A DNA stretch of 64,000 nucleotides from Desulfomarina profundi (GTDB lineage: Bacteria > Desulfobacterota > Desulfobulbia > Desulfobulbales > Desulfocapsaceae). The notes below the pieces were generated by a model, which made no database searches, had not been told where the DNA came from, and was given only the letters and a program-made list of their open reading frames with translations. Both the position numbers and the translations under genes were made by a program. The stretch lies in contig NZ_AP024086.1 of assembly GCF_019703855.1 (NCBI RefSeq), forward strand, positions 2,686,501 through 2,750,500, written 5' to 3'. This document shows, one piece after another, positions 54,153 to 62,911 of this stretch; the stretch's first letter is position 1; the number at the start of each line of letters is the position of its first letter.

Positions 54153-56045
54153 CTAATACTCCAGATCCCTCTCTTCAAAATATCTCTTCGGCTCCCCCTT
54201 GAGAATCATCTTCAAAAGGGTATTCATTGTTTTGATATCATTATCAAATCCTCCATGGGTTTCACTGGTGGTTTTAGCCGATTTATCCTCCATTCCATGA
54301 CTGATCTCGATCCGAAAGACAGGTGATCCAGGCAGTTTCCTCAAGTACTTTTTGAATATTTCCATCCCGAGAATACGCTCCCCGATCTTTTCTTCAAACG
54401 CATTTGAAACAAGGTAGAGTAACGATTTCCTGTACAGCGGTGTTACCGTATCCTTCAGCTCAAGCTGACCGTCAAGCATAAAAACTGCCATCCGGTTTAT
54501 ACCGAAAACATCTTTATCCCGCTCTTTTAACAGTGGTCTGTAACAGGTCTTGAAATCATTGTGGGTACAGGCAGGAGCAAGAAGAGAACACGTTTCCACC
54601 CTGGGAGCATTACCAGTTCGATCAAGCGCTTGAAGGAGGTGAGCCAGCAGAATAGCACCGGTACTGTGACCAACAAGGTGTACCTTTTTCGGTCTTGAAT
54701 TTTTTGCGGAAAATGCTTCCAGGAAAGCTGAAACAGTCTCACTGCCGGCAAATCCCGGCTCAAAGGGTTTTTTTGCCCCTCTCTTCATTTCCCGCCATAT
54801 GGCCCGGCCCACATGACGCGTCAGTTTCTCAATGAGTTTATCCGTATAATCTGTGAAACCGGCAGTTCGCGCATCAACATCTTCTTTCTTGCCGAGTATG
54901 ATATCTTTTATTTCCTCCAGAAGCCCGGTGTCATACATGAAATGAAAAGGATAGATTCGATTGGCCTTGAACACCTCTTTCATGGCGACAATCCTGCGGG
55001 CAGAATCCCTGATGCTGTTCAATCCGCCATGGGCATAAAGAAGCAGATGGTCATATTTATCACTCCCGGCCACAAGATCGGCAGTCTGGCGAACCGTTTC
55101 CTGATCCGCCCAGTAAACTCCCCTGGAATCAAAATTACCATCATCAATATGCACAAAGTGACCCAGTATCTCAGCCCGTTTCGGGCTTCTTTTAAAAAGT
55201 CCCTGTTCCCTCTGAATGCCATCCGAACCGGACGGGCTCAAGTGCCAGACCTGGGGTGTGGACAGGGCCAGCCTGACCACCCAGGCATCCTGAACATTCT
55301 CAAGCCAGTCCTCATAGGACCAGAGTGCAAGCCCTCCCTTACCCCAGTTCTTCCCCCATGAATTCTGAACCCAGAACCCCTCGCTGTTATAACCGACAAC
55401 TGCAAAAGCATGTCCGCCGATCGTGCCCGGTTTAAACGGTATCTTTCCCTTTTTCACATTGGATTTTCGCCATCCTTCATGGACACGGGCACTCACATAA
55501 ATGGCCTCTACCTCATTGAGCGCCGCATGGAAATCTGACAGGTGTTTTTTTATTCTGTAATAGGCGCCGGGAGTCGTTTTCCGGGCATCTTCCGCCTGCT
55601 CGATGGTCAACGTCCAGTGCTGTTCTTCAGCCCTGTACGGCGCCAGCTTTTCCGAACAGACACCCATATTATACCAGCCCTTGATCGCCCCACGACAACT
55701 TGACCCTGAATAGTCAGTGCCGTCCCATTCATCATATCTCTTTGCCATCTCATACAGCATACGGGTACTGACCTGTTTTACACCGGAACGCTTGTCCAAC
55801 AGCAGATTGATAACCGCCCCGAGGCCAAACCCTGTGCAGGCCCCTTCCTGTCCCTGATCAAGAATAATTGGATCTGCGGGAGGATCCATCTTTTCTTTCA
55901 ATGGAATGAGGGCGGGATGGTAGGTATAGTCCCGAAAATCCCTGGAATCCTCAACCGCATTCAGTTTGAAACCATCAATACTGCCAAATTTACCAGATTT
56001 ACCGTCTCGTTTTCCTTTCAGTTTTTTCTGCTTCGACTTTGCCAT
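54153..56045 (-). CDS. Papain-like C1 peptidase fused to alpha/beta hydrolase domain
   Basis: 630 residues. The start at 56045 has GGGGGG upstream; the longer frame is not credible. Residues 1-30 are basic and disordered. The C1 peptidase domain (~40-260) has Q65/C70 in 'DQGQEGACTGFG', H212 in 'GGHAFAVVGYN' and N228 in 'WVQNSWGKNWG'. Residues ~330-520 show an alpha/beta hydrolase pattern: 'HLLLYAHGGLNS' and the nucleophile elbow GHSTG (459-463). There is no signal peptide, so a cytoplasmic or specially exported enzyme is implied. Substrate unknown; the fusion is unusual. Confidence 0.82.
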   Translation of the reverse strand: MAKSKQKKLKGKRDGKSGKFGSIDGFKLNAVEDSRDFRDYTYHPALIPLKEKMDPPADPIILDQGQEGACTGFGLGAVINLLLDKRSGVKQVSTRMLYEMAKRYDEWDGTDYSGSSCRGAIKGWYNMGVCSEKLAPYRAEEQHWTLTIEQAEDARKTTPGAYYRIKKHLSDFHAALNEVEAIYVSARVHEGWRKSNVKKGKIPFKPGTIGGHAFAVVGYNSEGFWVQNSWGKNWGKGGLALWSYEDWLENVQDAWVVRLALSTPQVWHLSPSGSDGIQREQGLFKRSPKRAEILGHFVHIDDGNFDSRGVYWADQETVRQTADLVAGSDKYDHLLLYAHGGLNSIRDSARRIVAMKEVFKANRIYPFHFMYDTGLLEEIKDIILGKKEDVDARTAGFTDYTDKLIEKLTRHVGRAIWREMKRGAKKPFEPGFAGSETVSAFLEAFSAKNSRPKKVHLVGHSTGAILLAHLLQALDRTGNAPRVETCSLLAPACTHNDFKTCYRPLLKERDKDVFGINRMAVFMLDGQLELKDTVTPLYRKSLLYLVSNAFEEKIGERILGMEIFKKYLRKLPGSPVFRIEISHGMEDKSAKTTSETHGGFDNDIKTMNTLLKMILKGEPKRYFEERDLEY

Positions 56046-56216
56046 ATTACCCCCCATGTCTGAAGATTTGCGGTTTGCGAGCCACACCTTCCAACCTAAC
56101 CATATATGGCAGCCACCACAAGCAGTTTTATCCTCATTGCCAGTGATAATTCTTCCAATTCCGGAAAAATCTGGTGGCAATATCAGGTTCGATACCCTAT
56201 AGTTGAGCAATCATAG

Positions 56217-56353
56217 TGCGGGAGCTTGGAGCAACCTTGCTGAGAGGGGTTTTACGATTAAACTGAACCCGACCGCTGAACCTGATCCGGATAATGCCGG
56301 CGGAGGAACAAGTGAAAGTGATACACCGCCTCCTGCCCGAGGCGGTTTTTTTT
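56217..56353 (+). promoter_or_regulatory. TPP riboswitch with intrinsic terminator
   Basis: Aptamer hallmarks in order: CTTGCTGAGAGGGG (P2/P3 start), GAACCTGATCCGGATAATGC (J2/4 to P4/P5), and GCCGGCGGAGGAACAAG. A terminator hairpin follows, CCGCCTC/GAGGCGG (56326-56345) plus U8. Thiamine pyrophosphate binding should favour termination before thiB. It supports a thiamine role for the operon. Confidence 0.95.
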
Positions 56354-56416
56354 GTGAATGTTTGTATATCTTTCACACTCCCACGGACGTATCTGACAAT
56401 CCAGAAGGAGATTTTC

Positions 56417-57472
56417 ATGTTCTGTATAAAACGTTCATTACTGCTTATTATTACAATGACTCTTACCCTGTCATTCTCATCCTTTGCGGGGACACAGATT
56501 CAAGCGCAAACCCTGACCGTCATGACCCATGACAGTTTTAATATCTCAAAAAAGGTGATTACCCGTTTTGAGCAGGAAAACCATGTCACCGTCCGATTTT
56601 TAAAAGCCGGAGATGCAGGGGCGGCACTGGTGCAGGCCATTCTCTCCAGAAAAAATCCCCTGGCCGACCTTTTCTTCGGGGTGGACAACAGTTTTATGAG
56701 CCGGGCTCTTCAGGCTGGTATCTTTTCTCCCTATTCTTCTCCCGGTCTTGCTGATATCTCGAAAAAGCTCCAGCTCGACCCGGAAAACAGACTGCTTCCC
56801 GTGGATTATGGTGATGTGTGCCTCAATTATGATAAAGCCTGGTTCACGAAACACAAGCTTTCCCCGCCAAAGGACATCAGCGATCTTACCGCCCCGGAAT
56901 ACAAGGGATTGACCGTGGTGGAAAATCCGGCTACCTCCTCACCGGGAATGGCCTTTCTTCTTACAACCATTGGTCGATTCGGTGAAAACGGCTATCTGGA
57001 GTTCTGGAAAAAACTTCGTGAAAATGATGTCATCGTCGCAAACGGCTGGGAAGACGCTTACTATGGCCATTTTACTTCCGCCTCCAAAGGTGACCGACCC
57101 ATCGTGGTCAGCTACGCTTCCAGTCCGCCCGCGGTTGTCTACTATTCTGAAACAGTGTTGAACGAGGCACCGACAGGTGCGGTTGTCAGCAACGGTTCGA
57201 CTTTTAGACAGATCGAATTTGTCGGTATTCTCAAGGGGACGAAGAATAGAAAACTTGCCGAAAAATTCGTTGATTTCATGCTCTCCCTTCCCTTCCAGGA
57301 GGATATCCCCTTACAGATGTTTGTCTTTCCGGCCAACAGCAGGGCAAACCTCCCGGAAGTCTTTTCAAAATTTGCAACTGTTGCTGAAAACCCGATCACA
57401 GTTTCCCCGGAAAAAATTGAAAAAAACAGAAGCAAATGGATTGAGGCCTGGACAGACACGGTTCTGCGCTAA
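56417..57472 (+). CDS. thiB: Thiamine ABC transporter substrate-binding protein
   Basis: 351 residues. ATG 56417 follows AAGGAG. Signal peptide ending near 'AQTLTV'. 'LTVMTHDSFNISKKVITRFEQ' is the typical mature start, with 'GVDNSFMSRALQAGIF', 'DYGDVCLNYDKAWF' and 'VVSYASSPPAVVYYSE' fitting ThiB. It delivers thiamine, or a phosphate ester, to ThiPQ. The TPP riboswitch lies in its leader. Confidence 0.95.
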   Translation: MFCIKRSLLLIITMTLTLSFSSFAGTQIQAQTLTVMTHDSFNISKKVITRFEQENHVTVRFLKAGDAGAALVQAILSRKNPLADLFFGVDNSFMSRALQAGIFSPYSSPGLADISKKLQLDPENRLLPVDYGDVCLNYDKAWFTKHKLSPPKDISDLTAPEYKGLTVVENPATSSPGMAFLLTTIGRFGENGYLEFWKKLRENDVIVANGWEDAYYGHFTSASKGDRPIVVSYASSPPAVVYYSETVLNEAPTGAVVSNGSTFRQIEFVGILKGTKNRKLAEKFVDFMLSLPFQEDIPLQMFVFPANSRANLPEVFSKFATVAENPITVSPEKIEKNRSKWIEAWTDTVLR

Positions 57473-57508
57473 CCCGCATAGTGGGCTATAGCGGCCAGTC
57501 ACGCCTGT

Positions 57509-57587
57509 ACAAATCTACGGCAACCCTGATCACTTACAGGGACAAGGTAGATGAAAACACAGAGTTGCAAATCCTGTGACCAGTTAC
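57509..57587. repeat. Repeat family D, copy 3, inside thi operon
   Basis: CCTGATCACTTACAGGG, GATGAAAACACAGAGTT and CAAATCCTGTGACCAGTTAC, nearly identical to 51751-51828. It lies between thiB and thiP and may affect their relative expression. Confidence 0.75.
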
Positions 57588-57606
57588 AGTCAACCACTAC
57601 AACGCT

Positions 57607-59294
57607 GTGAAAACCCTGATGAAAAAACGAACAGTGCCACGGTGGCTTCTGCTCACCCTTCCTCTTCTCTTTCTGGCCCTTTTCTATTTTTATCCCCTGA
57701 TAAAAATAGTGCTGGTCAGTTTTGCGCCTGAGGGCACCTGGGAACCGGGGCGCCTCCAGCAGCTTGTCAGCTCAGACAGCTATTTCCGCATCCTGCGTTT
57801 TACCTTCTGGCAGGCTGCACTTTCCACCCTGCTGACCCTGTTGCTGGCTCTGCCCGGCGCTTTTGTTTTTACCCGATACCGTTTCCCCCTGAAAAACCTG
57901 CTTCAGGCGTTGATGACAGTACCTTTTGTCCTTCCCACCGTGGTCACTGCCGCCGCCTTCCAGGCACTCCTCGGACCGGGTGGCCTTGTGAACGACGCCC
58001 TGATGCGCCTCTTTGACTTTGACAGTCCCCCCGTCAAACTGAACCAGAGTGCCGCTTTTTTCCTGCTGGCCCATATTTTCTATAATTACTCTCTGGTCCT
58101 GCGTATTGTCTCCGGCTACTGGGCCAGGCTGGATCCCCACCTGAAGGAGGCTGCAACCATGCTGGGTGCATCTCCCTTGAGGACATTCTTTAAAATTACC
58201 CTCCCCCTGCTGATACCACCAATCACTTCCGCAGCCCTCCTGGTTTTTATTTTCTGTTTCACGAGCTTTGGTGTCGTCCTGATTCTGGGAGGCCCAGGCT
58301 GCGCCACAATAGAGGTTGAAATCTATCGCCAGTCCATACAGCTTTTCAACCTGCCCATGGCAGCCGCCCTCTCCCTTATCCAGATCTGCATAAACTTCCT
58401 TCTCATGTTATTCCATGCCCGACTGGGACGTAACAGCAGAATCGGTTTTTTTTCCTCAACCCCGGGAGAGGCACCCGACCAGGCCAGGGGATTACTGCAG
58501 AAGAGCCTGCTGGTCACCAATCTCGCTTTTATGGTCATTTTACTGCTTACTCCTCTTCTGGCCCTGCTGCTGCGCTCTTTTCTCGGGGAACACGGTCTCA
58601 CCCTGGCTTACTACAGGGCACTGTTCACCACACCACCGGGATCAGTGTTTTTTGTACCACCTGTCCAAGCCGTTCTGAACAGTATCGGATTTGCTGTTCT
58701 GGCCATGGGAATGGCGGTGCTGCTTGGTCTTCTTGCCTCATCTTATCTGGCCTGTGCTGAAAACAATAAAAAAAACTCCACCCATTTCTGGGATGCCATC
58801 ATCATGCTCCCCTCGCCACTTCCGCCGTTACCCTTGGATTCGGCTATATCATTACCTTGAACACGCCTCCCTTGAACCTGCGCGATTCCATGGCCCTTAT
58901 TCCCATCGCCCATACCCTTGTTGCCTTCCCCTTTGTGGTTCGCTGTATCCTGCCATCCATCCGGCAGATTCCTGAAAATATACGGGAAGCAGCAGCTCTG
59001 TCAGGCAACTCACCCCGCAGGGTGTGGCAGAAAATCGACCTGCCCCTCCTCAGCCGGCCTATCATGGTCGGGGCTGTTTTTGCCTTTTCCATCTCCATGG
59101 GAGAATTCGGGGCTTCCACCTTTGTAGCCAGACCCCATACACCCACCATGCCCGTCGCCATTTTCCGTTTTCTGGGCCAACCGGGCGATATGAATTACGG
59201 CCAGGCCATGGCCATGAGTACCATCCTCATGGCAGTGACTGCCGCAGCTTTCTGGCTGCTGGGAAAAACCGACACAGGAGGAATGAATTCATGA
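57607..59294 (+). CDS. thiP: Thiamine ABC transporter permease (frameshifted)
   Basis: Double-length inner-membrane permease (about 560 residues) with two EAA loops: 'LKEAATMLGASPLRTFFKITLP' and 'REAAALSGNSPRRVWQKIDLP'. The first frame ends at 58860 and the second begins at 58857. One extra C in the C4 run at 58809-58812 restores 'MLPLATSAVTLGFGYIITL', so the break is probably artefactual. The start is GTG 57607 or ATG 57619, with no clear ribosome site. It overlaps thiQ by 4 bases. Confidence 0.92.
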
Positions 59295-60340
59295 CCATTC
59301 TCCAGATCAACGATCTCTGCAGCAGTTACGAAGGAAGACCCCTGCTGAAAAATATCACTTTCAACCTTGAAGACGGGGAAATCCTCTGCCTTCTCGGCCC
59401 ATCCGGCTCCGGTAAAACAACCCTGCTCCGTATGCTGGCCGGGCTTGAACAGCCCGATTCAGGCTCCATGCTTTTCAACGGTTCCCATATCCTCAATATT
59501 CCTCCCCATCGGAGGCATTTTGGCATGATGTTCCAGGAATATGCCCTCTTTCCCCATAAAAATGTTTTCGATAATATTATCTTCGGGCTGGAAACTGGAA
59601 AACATGACAGAACATGGAACAGAAAAAGGGTGGAAGAAATGCTTGAAATTGTAGGTCTTCGCGGATATGGACAAAGACGGATCAATGAACTGTCCGGGGG
59701 AGAGCAACAGCGGGTGGCCCTGGCCAGGAGCCTGGCCCCGAGCCCCAGGCTCCTTCTTCTTGATGAACCCCTGGGCTCCCTGGATCGTACCCTGCGGGAC
59801 AGGCTGGCCGGGGAAATCCGGGCAATTCTGAAAAAAGTGGGTCTCACAGCGATCTTTGTAACCCACGACCAGGCGGAAGCATTCAGTGTGGCGGATCAAG
59901 TGGCCATCCTCTTTGACGGCAGGTTGGAACAGTTCGATAGACCGGAGGCGATCTATACATCCCCGGCGAATTCCACTGTGGCCGGTTTTCTCGGCTTTAA
60001 AAATATCTTTTCAACTGCCGAGCTGGCAGACCTGGAAGAGAGTGGCCTTGAAAAACATCTGCAATCCTCCGGAGCAACCGCCGTAAACTCACTTCTCATA
60101 CGACCTGAAGGTGCCCGACTCCATCTGAGTACGATTACAGAAAAAAAGCCGCAAGTCATTCTGACAGGAACGGTGAAAAACAGGACTTTTCAGGGAGCAA
60201 CCTACAGTGTCCGAATTCTTTCGGGCAGCAACCTGCTCCATTTTGATCTCCCTCTTGAACCGACACCACCGGAACCCGGCAGAAAAATAGAGCTCGAAAT
60301 CAAACCTTCAGCCATTGTTCCCCTGGACTCATTGACTTAA
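59291..60340 (+). CDS. thiQ: Thiamine ABC transporter ATP-binding protein
   Basis: 349 residues. ATG 59291 overlaps the thiP stop (ATGA). Walker A is GPSGSGKTTLL, signature LSGGEQQR, Walker B LLLLDEPLGSLD and switch His in 'IFVTHDQAEAFSV'. At ~115 residues longer than E. coli ThiQ, it has a C-terminal TOBE-like domain ('LLIRPEGARLHLSTITEKKPQVI'). Substrate assignment rests on the operon and riboswitch. Confidence 0.9.
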   Translation: MTILQINDLCSSYEGRPLLKNITFNLEDGEILCLLGPSGSGKTTLLRMLAGLEQPDSGSMLFNGSHILNIPPHRRHFGMMFQEYALFPHKNVFDNIIFGLETGKHDRTWNRKRVEEMLEIVGLRGYGQRRINELSGGEQQRVALARSLAPSPRLLLLDEPLGSLDRTLRDRLAGEIRAILKKVGLTAIFVTHDQAEAFSVADQVAILFDGRLEQFDRPEAIYTSPANSTVAGFLGFKNIFSTAELADLEESGLEKHLQSSGATAVNSLLIRPEGARLHLSTITEKKPQVILTGTVKNRTFQGATYSVRILSGSNLLHFDLPLEPTPPEPGRKIELEIKPSAIVPLDSLT

Positions 60341-60371
60341 AACAGAATCACTCAACTGTCACGGACCCAGG

Positions 60372-60677
60372 TCAGCCCAATCGGTGAAGCCGCCGTAATT
60401 CTTCCAACTCTTCAAGAAGCTGGAGGGCCAGGGCACAACCGGGCAGGTTCACCCGAAGATCGCGTTGCAGGCGCACCGTTGTCTGTACCCGCTTTATCTC
60501 AACAGCCGTAAAAGACCACTCAGCCGGTGCCCTGCCACCGGGACTGAGCAGTCCCTCGTCGATCATATCAAGAATCATTTCTGCGGTAACACCACAGAGA
60601 CGGCAGAGGTCACCAAAGCTGTAACGACTGTCTTCATCAAGAACAGTACAGGTAATGGAAGTGCATCTTTCCGTCAT
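60372..60677 (-). CDS. cbpM: Chaperone modulator CbpM
   Basis: 101 residues. The start at 60677 lies one base after the cbpA stop; the longer frame to 60773 overlaps cbpA and is rejected. MerR-like helical protein with 'YSFGDLCRLCGVTAEMILDMIDEGLLSP' and 'VQTTVRLQRDLRVNLPGCALALQLLEELEEL'. CbpM binds the J domain of CbpA and blocks its action with DnaK. Confidence 0.9.
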   Translation of the reverse strand: MTERCTSITCTVLDEDSRYSFGDLCRLCGVTAEMILDMIDEGLLSPGGRAPAEWSFTAVEIKRVQTTVRLQRDLRVNLPGCALALQLLEELEELRRLHRLG

Positions 60678-60678
60678 C

Positions 60679-61602
60679 TCAAACTCCCAGTTTATTGCGC
60701 GGATTAACGGGCATAATTGCCGCCATCCTGCGATACAGTTCTTTCTGTTCTTCCGTCTTCGGCTCGGGAACAACTATGCGAAGGGTTACAATCTGGTCCC
60801 CCTTTCTCCTGGCTGTGGAAAGTCCCTTGCCTTTCAAACGCAATTTGTTTCCTCCCTGGGAACCGGCAGGGATTTTCAATTGAACCTTGCCTCCAAGGGT
60901 CGGAACAGTAATGGAGGCTCCCAGCGCCGCCTCCCAGGGAGTAATAGGAAGCTCCATGTGAATATCCCGTTTTTCCGCCCTGAAAATCGGATCTTCAGCA
61001 AATGCAATTTCAAGAAAAAGATCCCCGGCCGGTGCACCACCGTAGCCTTCCATTCCCTGTCCTTCAAGGCGAATACGCTGGCCCTCGATCACACCTTTGG
61101 GAATGGTAACCTCAAGATTCCGGGTCTGGCCTCCGCCACGCGACAGTGTAATGGTCTGCCGGGTGCCATGGTAGGCGTCAGCCAGTCTGATCACGATTCT
61201 GGCATGCTGATCCTCACCCTTCATTTTAAATGGAGCTCTCCCTCCGGCGGAGCCATGGCTCCTGCCCCCGAAAAGGCTTTCGAAAAAATCACTGTAGTCC
61301 CCGTCCGAAGCCCCGGTAAATCCACCTCCACGGAATTCGAACCCATCCGACCAGTCCGGCGGCGGCTGAAAATCCTGACCATGCTCCCAGTTGCTGCCGA
61401 ATTTATCATAAGCCGCCCGTTTTTCCGGATCCTTCAGCACCTCATAGGCTTCACCCAGTTCCTGAAATTTTTTTTCAGCACCCTCTTCCTTGCTGACATC
61501 GGGGTGATATTTCCTGGCCAGACGCCGGTAGGCTCGTTTAATATCATCCTGTCCGGCATCTCGAGAAACACCGAGTATCTCGTAATAGTCCTTATATTCC
61601 AT
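60679..61602 (-). CDS. cbpA: DnaJ-type co-chaperone CbpA
   Basis: 307 residues. J domain with HPD at residues 33-35 ('ARKYHPDVS'), a Gly-rich linker, and two C-terminal substrate-binding domains ('[17 protein letters not shown]'), without the DnaJ zinc finger. The tail '[22 protein letters not shown]' fits CbpA. It works with DnaK under stress, and CbpA can also bind curved DNA. Confidence 0.94.
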   Translation of the reverse strand: MEYKDYYEILGVSRDAGQDDIKRAYRRLARKYHPDVSKEEGAEKKFQELGEAYEVLKDPEKRAAYDKFGSNWEHGQDFQPPPDWSDGFEFRGGGFTGASDGDYSDFFESLFGGRSHGSAGGRAPFKMKGEDQHARIVIRLADAYHGTRQTITLSRGGGQTRNLEVTIPKGVIEGQRIRLEGQGMEGYGGAPAGDLFLEIAFAEDPIFRAEKRDIHMELPITPWEAALGASITVPTLGGKVQLKIPAGSQGGNKLRLKGKGLSTARRKGDQIVTLRIVVPEPKTEEQKELYRRMAAIMPVNPRNKLGV

Positions 61603-61670
61603 ATTTACCTGTTATCGTGTTGACTCTCCCTCTATTCCAGCCAGACGTGAACTGGAATACCAGGGTGACA

Positions 61671-62117
61671 TTAAAGCAAAATCCGATAAATTTCCTCTAC
61701 CTGTTCCCATTCCCGACTGCCGGGATTTTTTATCTCTTCGTTGACAACCCGAAATACCTTTGCCAGACCAACTGTAATTCCTCCCACAAGCTCCGGCAAT
61801 TTTTTCTCAAGCAGATCGGTAATATCCATCCTCAAGGGAGGCAGGGTTGCCTGCTGCCGAAGAATTTCCGCCAGAGAAAGTTCTTCATCTATATCTATAA
61901 ACTCCCGGATGGCCTGTTGCAAGCCGATAGTTATAGGAATATCCTGATAATCAATAATATCCCGCCCGTTGACACTGGCAGCAACCTGTCCCTGCAGCAG
62001 CAGGGCGCGCAACCGGTTTCCGATAAAATCATTCAATCTCTTCACATCACTTTTATCAATCTCAAGTCCGGATACCTTTCGAAACAGTCTCTGCAGTTGT
62101 TTTACTCCCATAACCAT
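61671..62117 (-). CDS. DUF1931 bacterial histone-fold protein
   Basis: 148 residues with AAGGAGG upstream. 'GLEIDKSDVKRLNDFIGNRLRALLLQGQVAA' followed by 'NGRDIIDYQDIPITIGLQQAIREF' matches the DUF1931 family, whose members (for example in Aquifex and Thermus) have a histone-fold pair in one chain. The C-terminal half repeats the pattern in a looser form. DNA binding by this protein is inferred. It sits directly beside cbpA. Confidence 0.82.
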   Translation of the reverse strand: MVMGVKQLQRLFRKVSGLEIDKSDVKRLNDFIGNRLRALLLQGQVAASVNGRDIIDYQDIPITIGLQQAIREFIDIDEELSLAEILRQQATLPPLRMDITDLLEKKLPELVGGITVGLAKVFRVVNEEIKNPGSREWEQVEEIYRILL

Positions 62118-62177
62118 GTCGTTATCCTCCTTCTTTCAGGATATCACCAGTTACAATTACACCTGACATCCACAAGG

Positions 62178-62771
62178 TTACACGTTGCCGGCCAGCTTCC
62201 TGACCGCAAGAGCAGTAAGCACCATGAGCCAGCCATTCATCACCATTTCCACACTGACAAACAGACCGATAACCCAAAGTCCGGAAACGGGCCAGCTTGA
62301 TGCTATTATCACTGCAAAAATGATATTGACCAGGCCCATCAGTGTGGGTAAAAGCCATTTCCAGCCGTTTTTACGACACCTGATACCGTGGGCTATTCGA
62401 AGGGCTCCAATGAAAAGCATAAATCCCCCGAGCAGCAGGGTAAAGACGGCAGAGGCCGCAACCGGATTCATCAGTACCAGGATTCCCGCAAGAATATACA
62501 GCAGGGCTATCAGTATATGCCCCAGCTTCCCGTGCCACATATCTTCCTTAACTTTAACAGCATGAACCAGGGCAAGAACACCGCCCACCAGCAACAGGCC
62601 ACCATAGAGCAGAACCGTCGCCAGGGTAACGGCTACAACCATCACCAGACCAAGACTACCTGCCACCAGCATCATAATCCCCAGAGCCAGCAACCATCCC
62701 CATTTTTTGGGAAGCTCGTCCAGGTCAACAATCACCAGTTGAAATGGATTCTTCATCAGTTTTTCAGCCAT
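62178..62771 (-). CDS. HdeD-type membrane protein (DUF308)
   Basis: 197 residues, about six membrane helices arranged as three repeated pairs with 'LYGGLLLVGGVLALVHA' and 'LGGFMLFIGALRIAHGIRCRKNGW'. Matches HdeD, an acid-resistance protein of enterobacteria. AGGAGG lies upstream. Role in acid or general stress is from family knowledge. Confidence 0.87.
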   Translation of the reverse strand: MAEKLMKNPFQLVIVDLDELPKKWGWLLALGIMMLVAGSLGLVMVVAVTLATVLLYGGLLLVGGVLALVHAVKVKEDMWHGKLGHILIALLYILAGILVLMNPVAASAVFTLLLGGFMLFIGALRIAHGIRCRKNGWKWLLPTLMGLVNIIFAVIIASSWPVSGLWVIGLFVSVEMVMNGWLMVLTALAVRKLAGNV

Positions 62772-62911
62772 TTTTCCTCCTCCTTCTCCTGCAACTCCGG
62801 TATTTCCCGAACCAAAACCAGGCCAAATTGCTCAATCAACATGGTCAAGGCTGGGGAAATACCGAAGACTTTTTTTACCTGATTCCTGTACTTATCCAGG
62901 TTTATTTGAAA

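Noticed and set aside
60655-61623. A 322-codon plus-strand open frame
   Set aside because: Antisense to cbpA, whose J-domain and C-terminal motifs are unmistakable.
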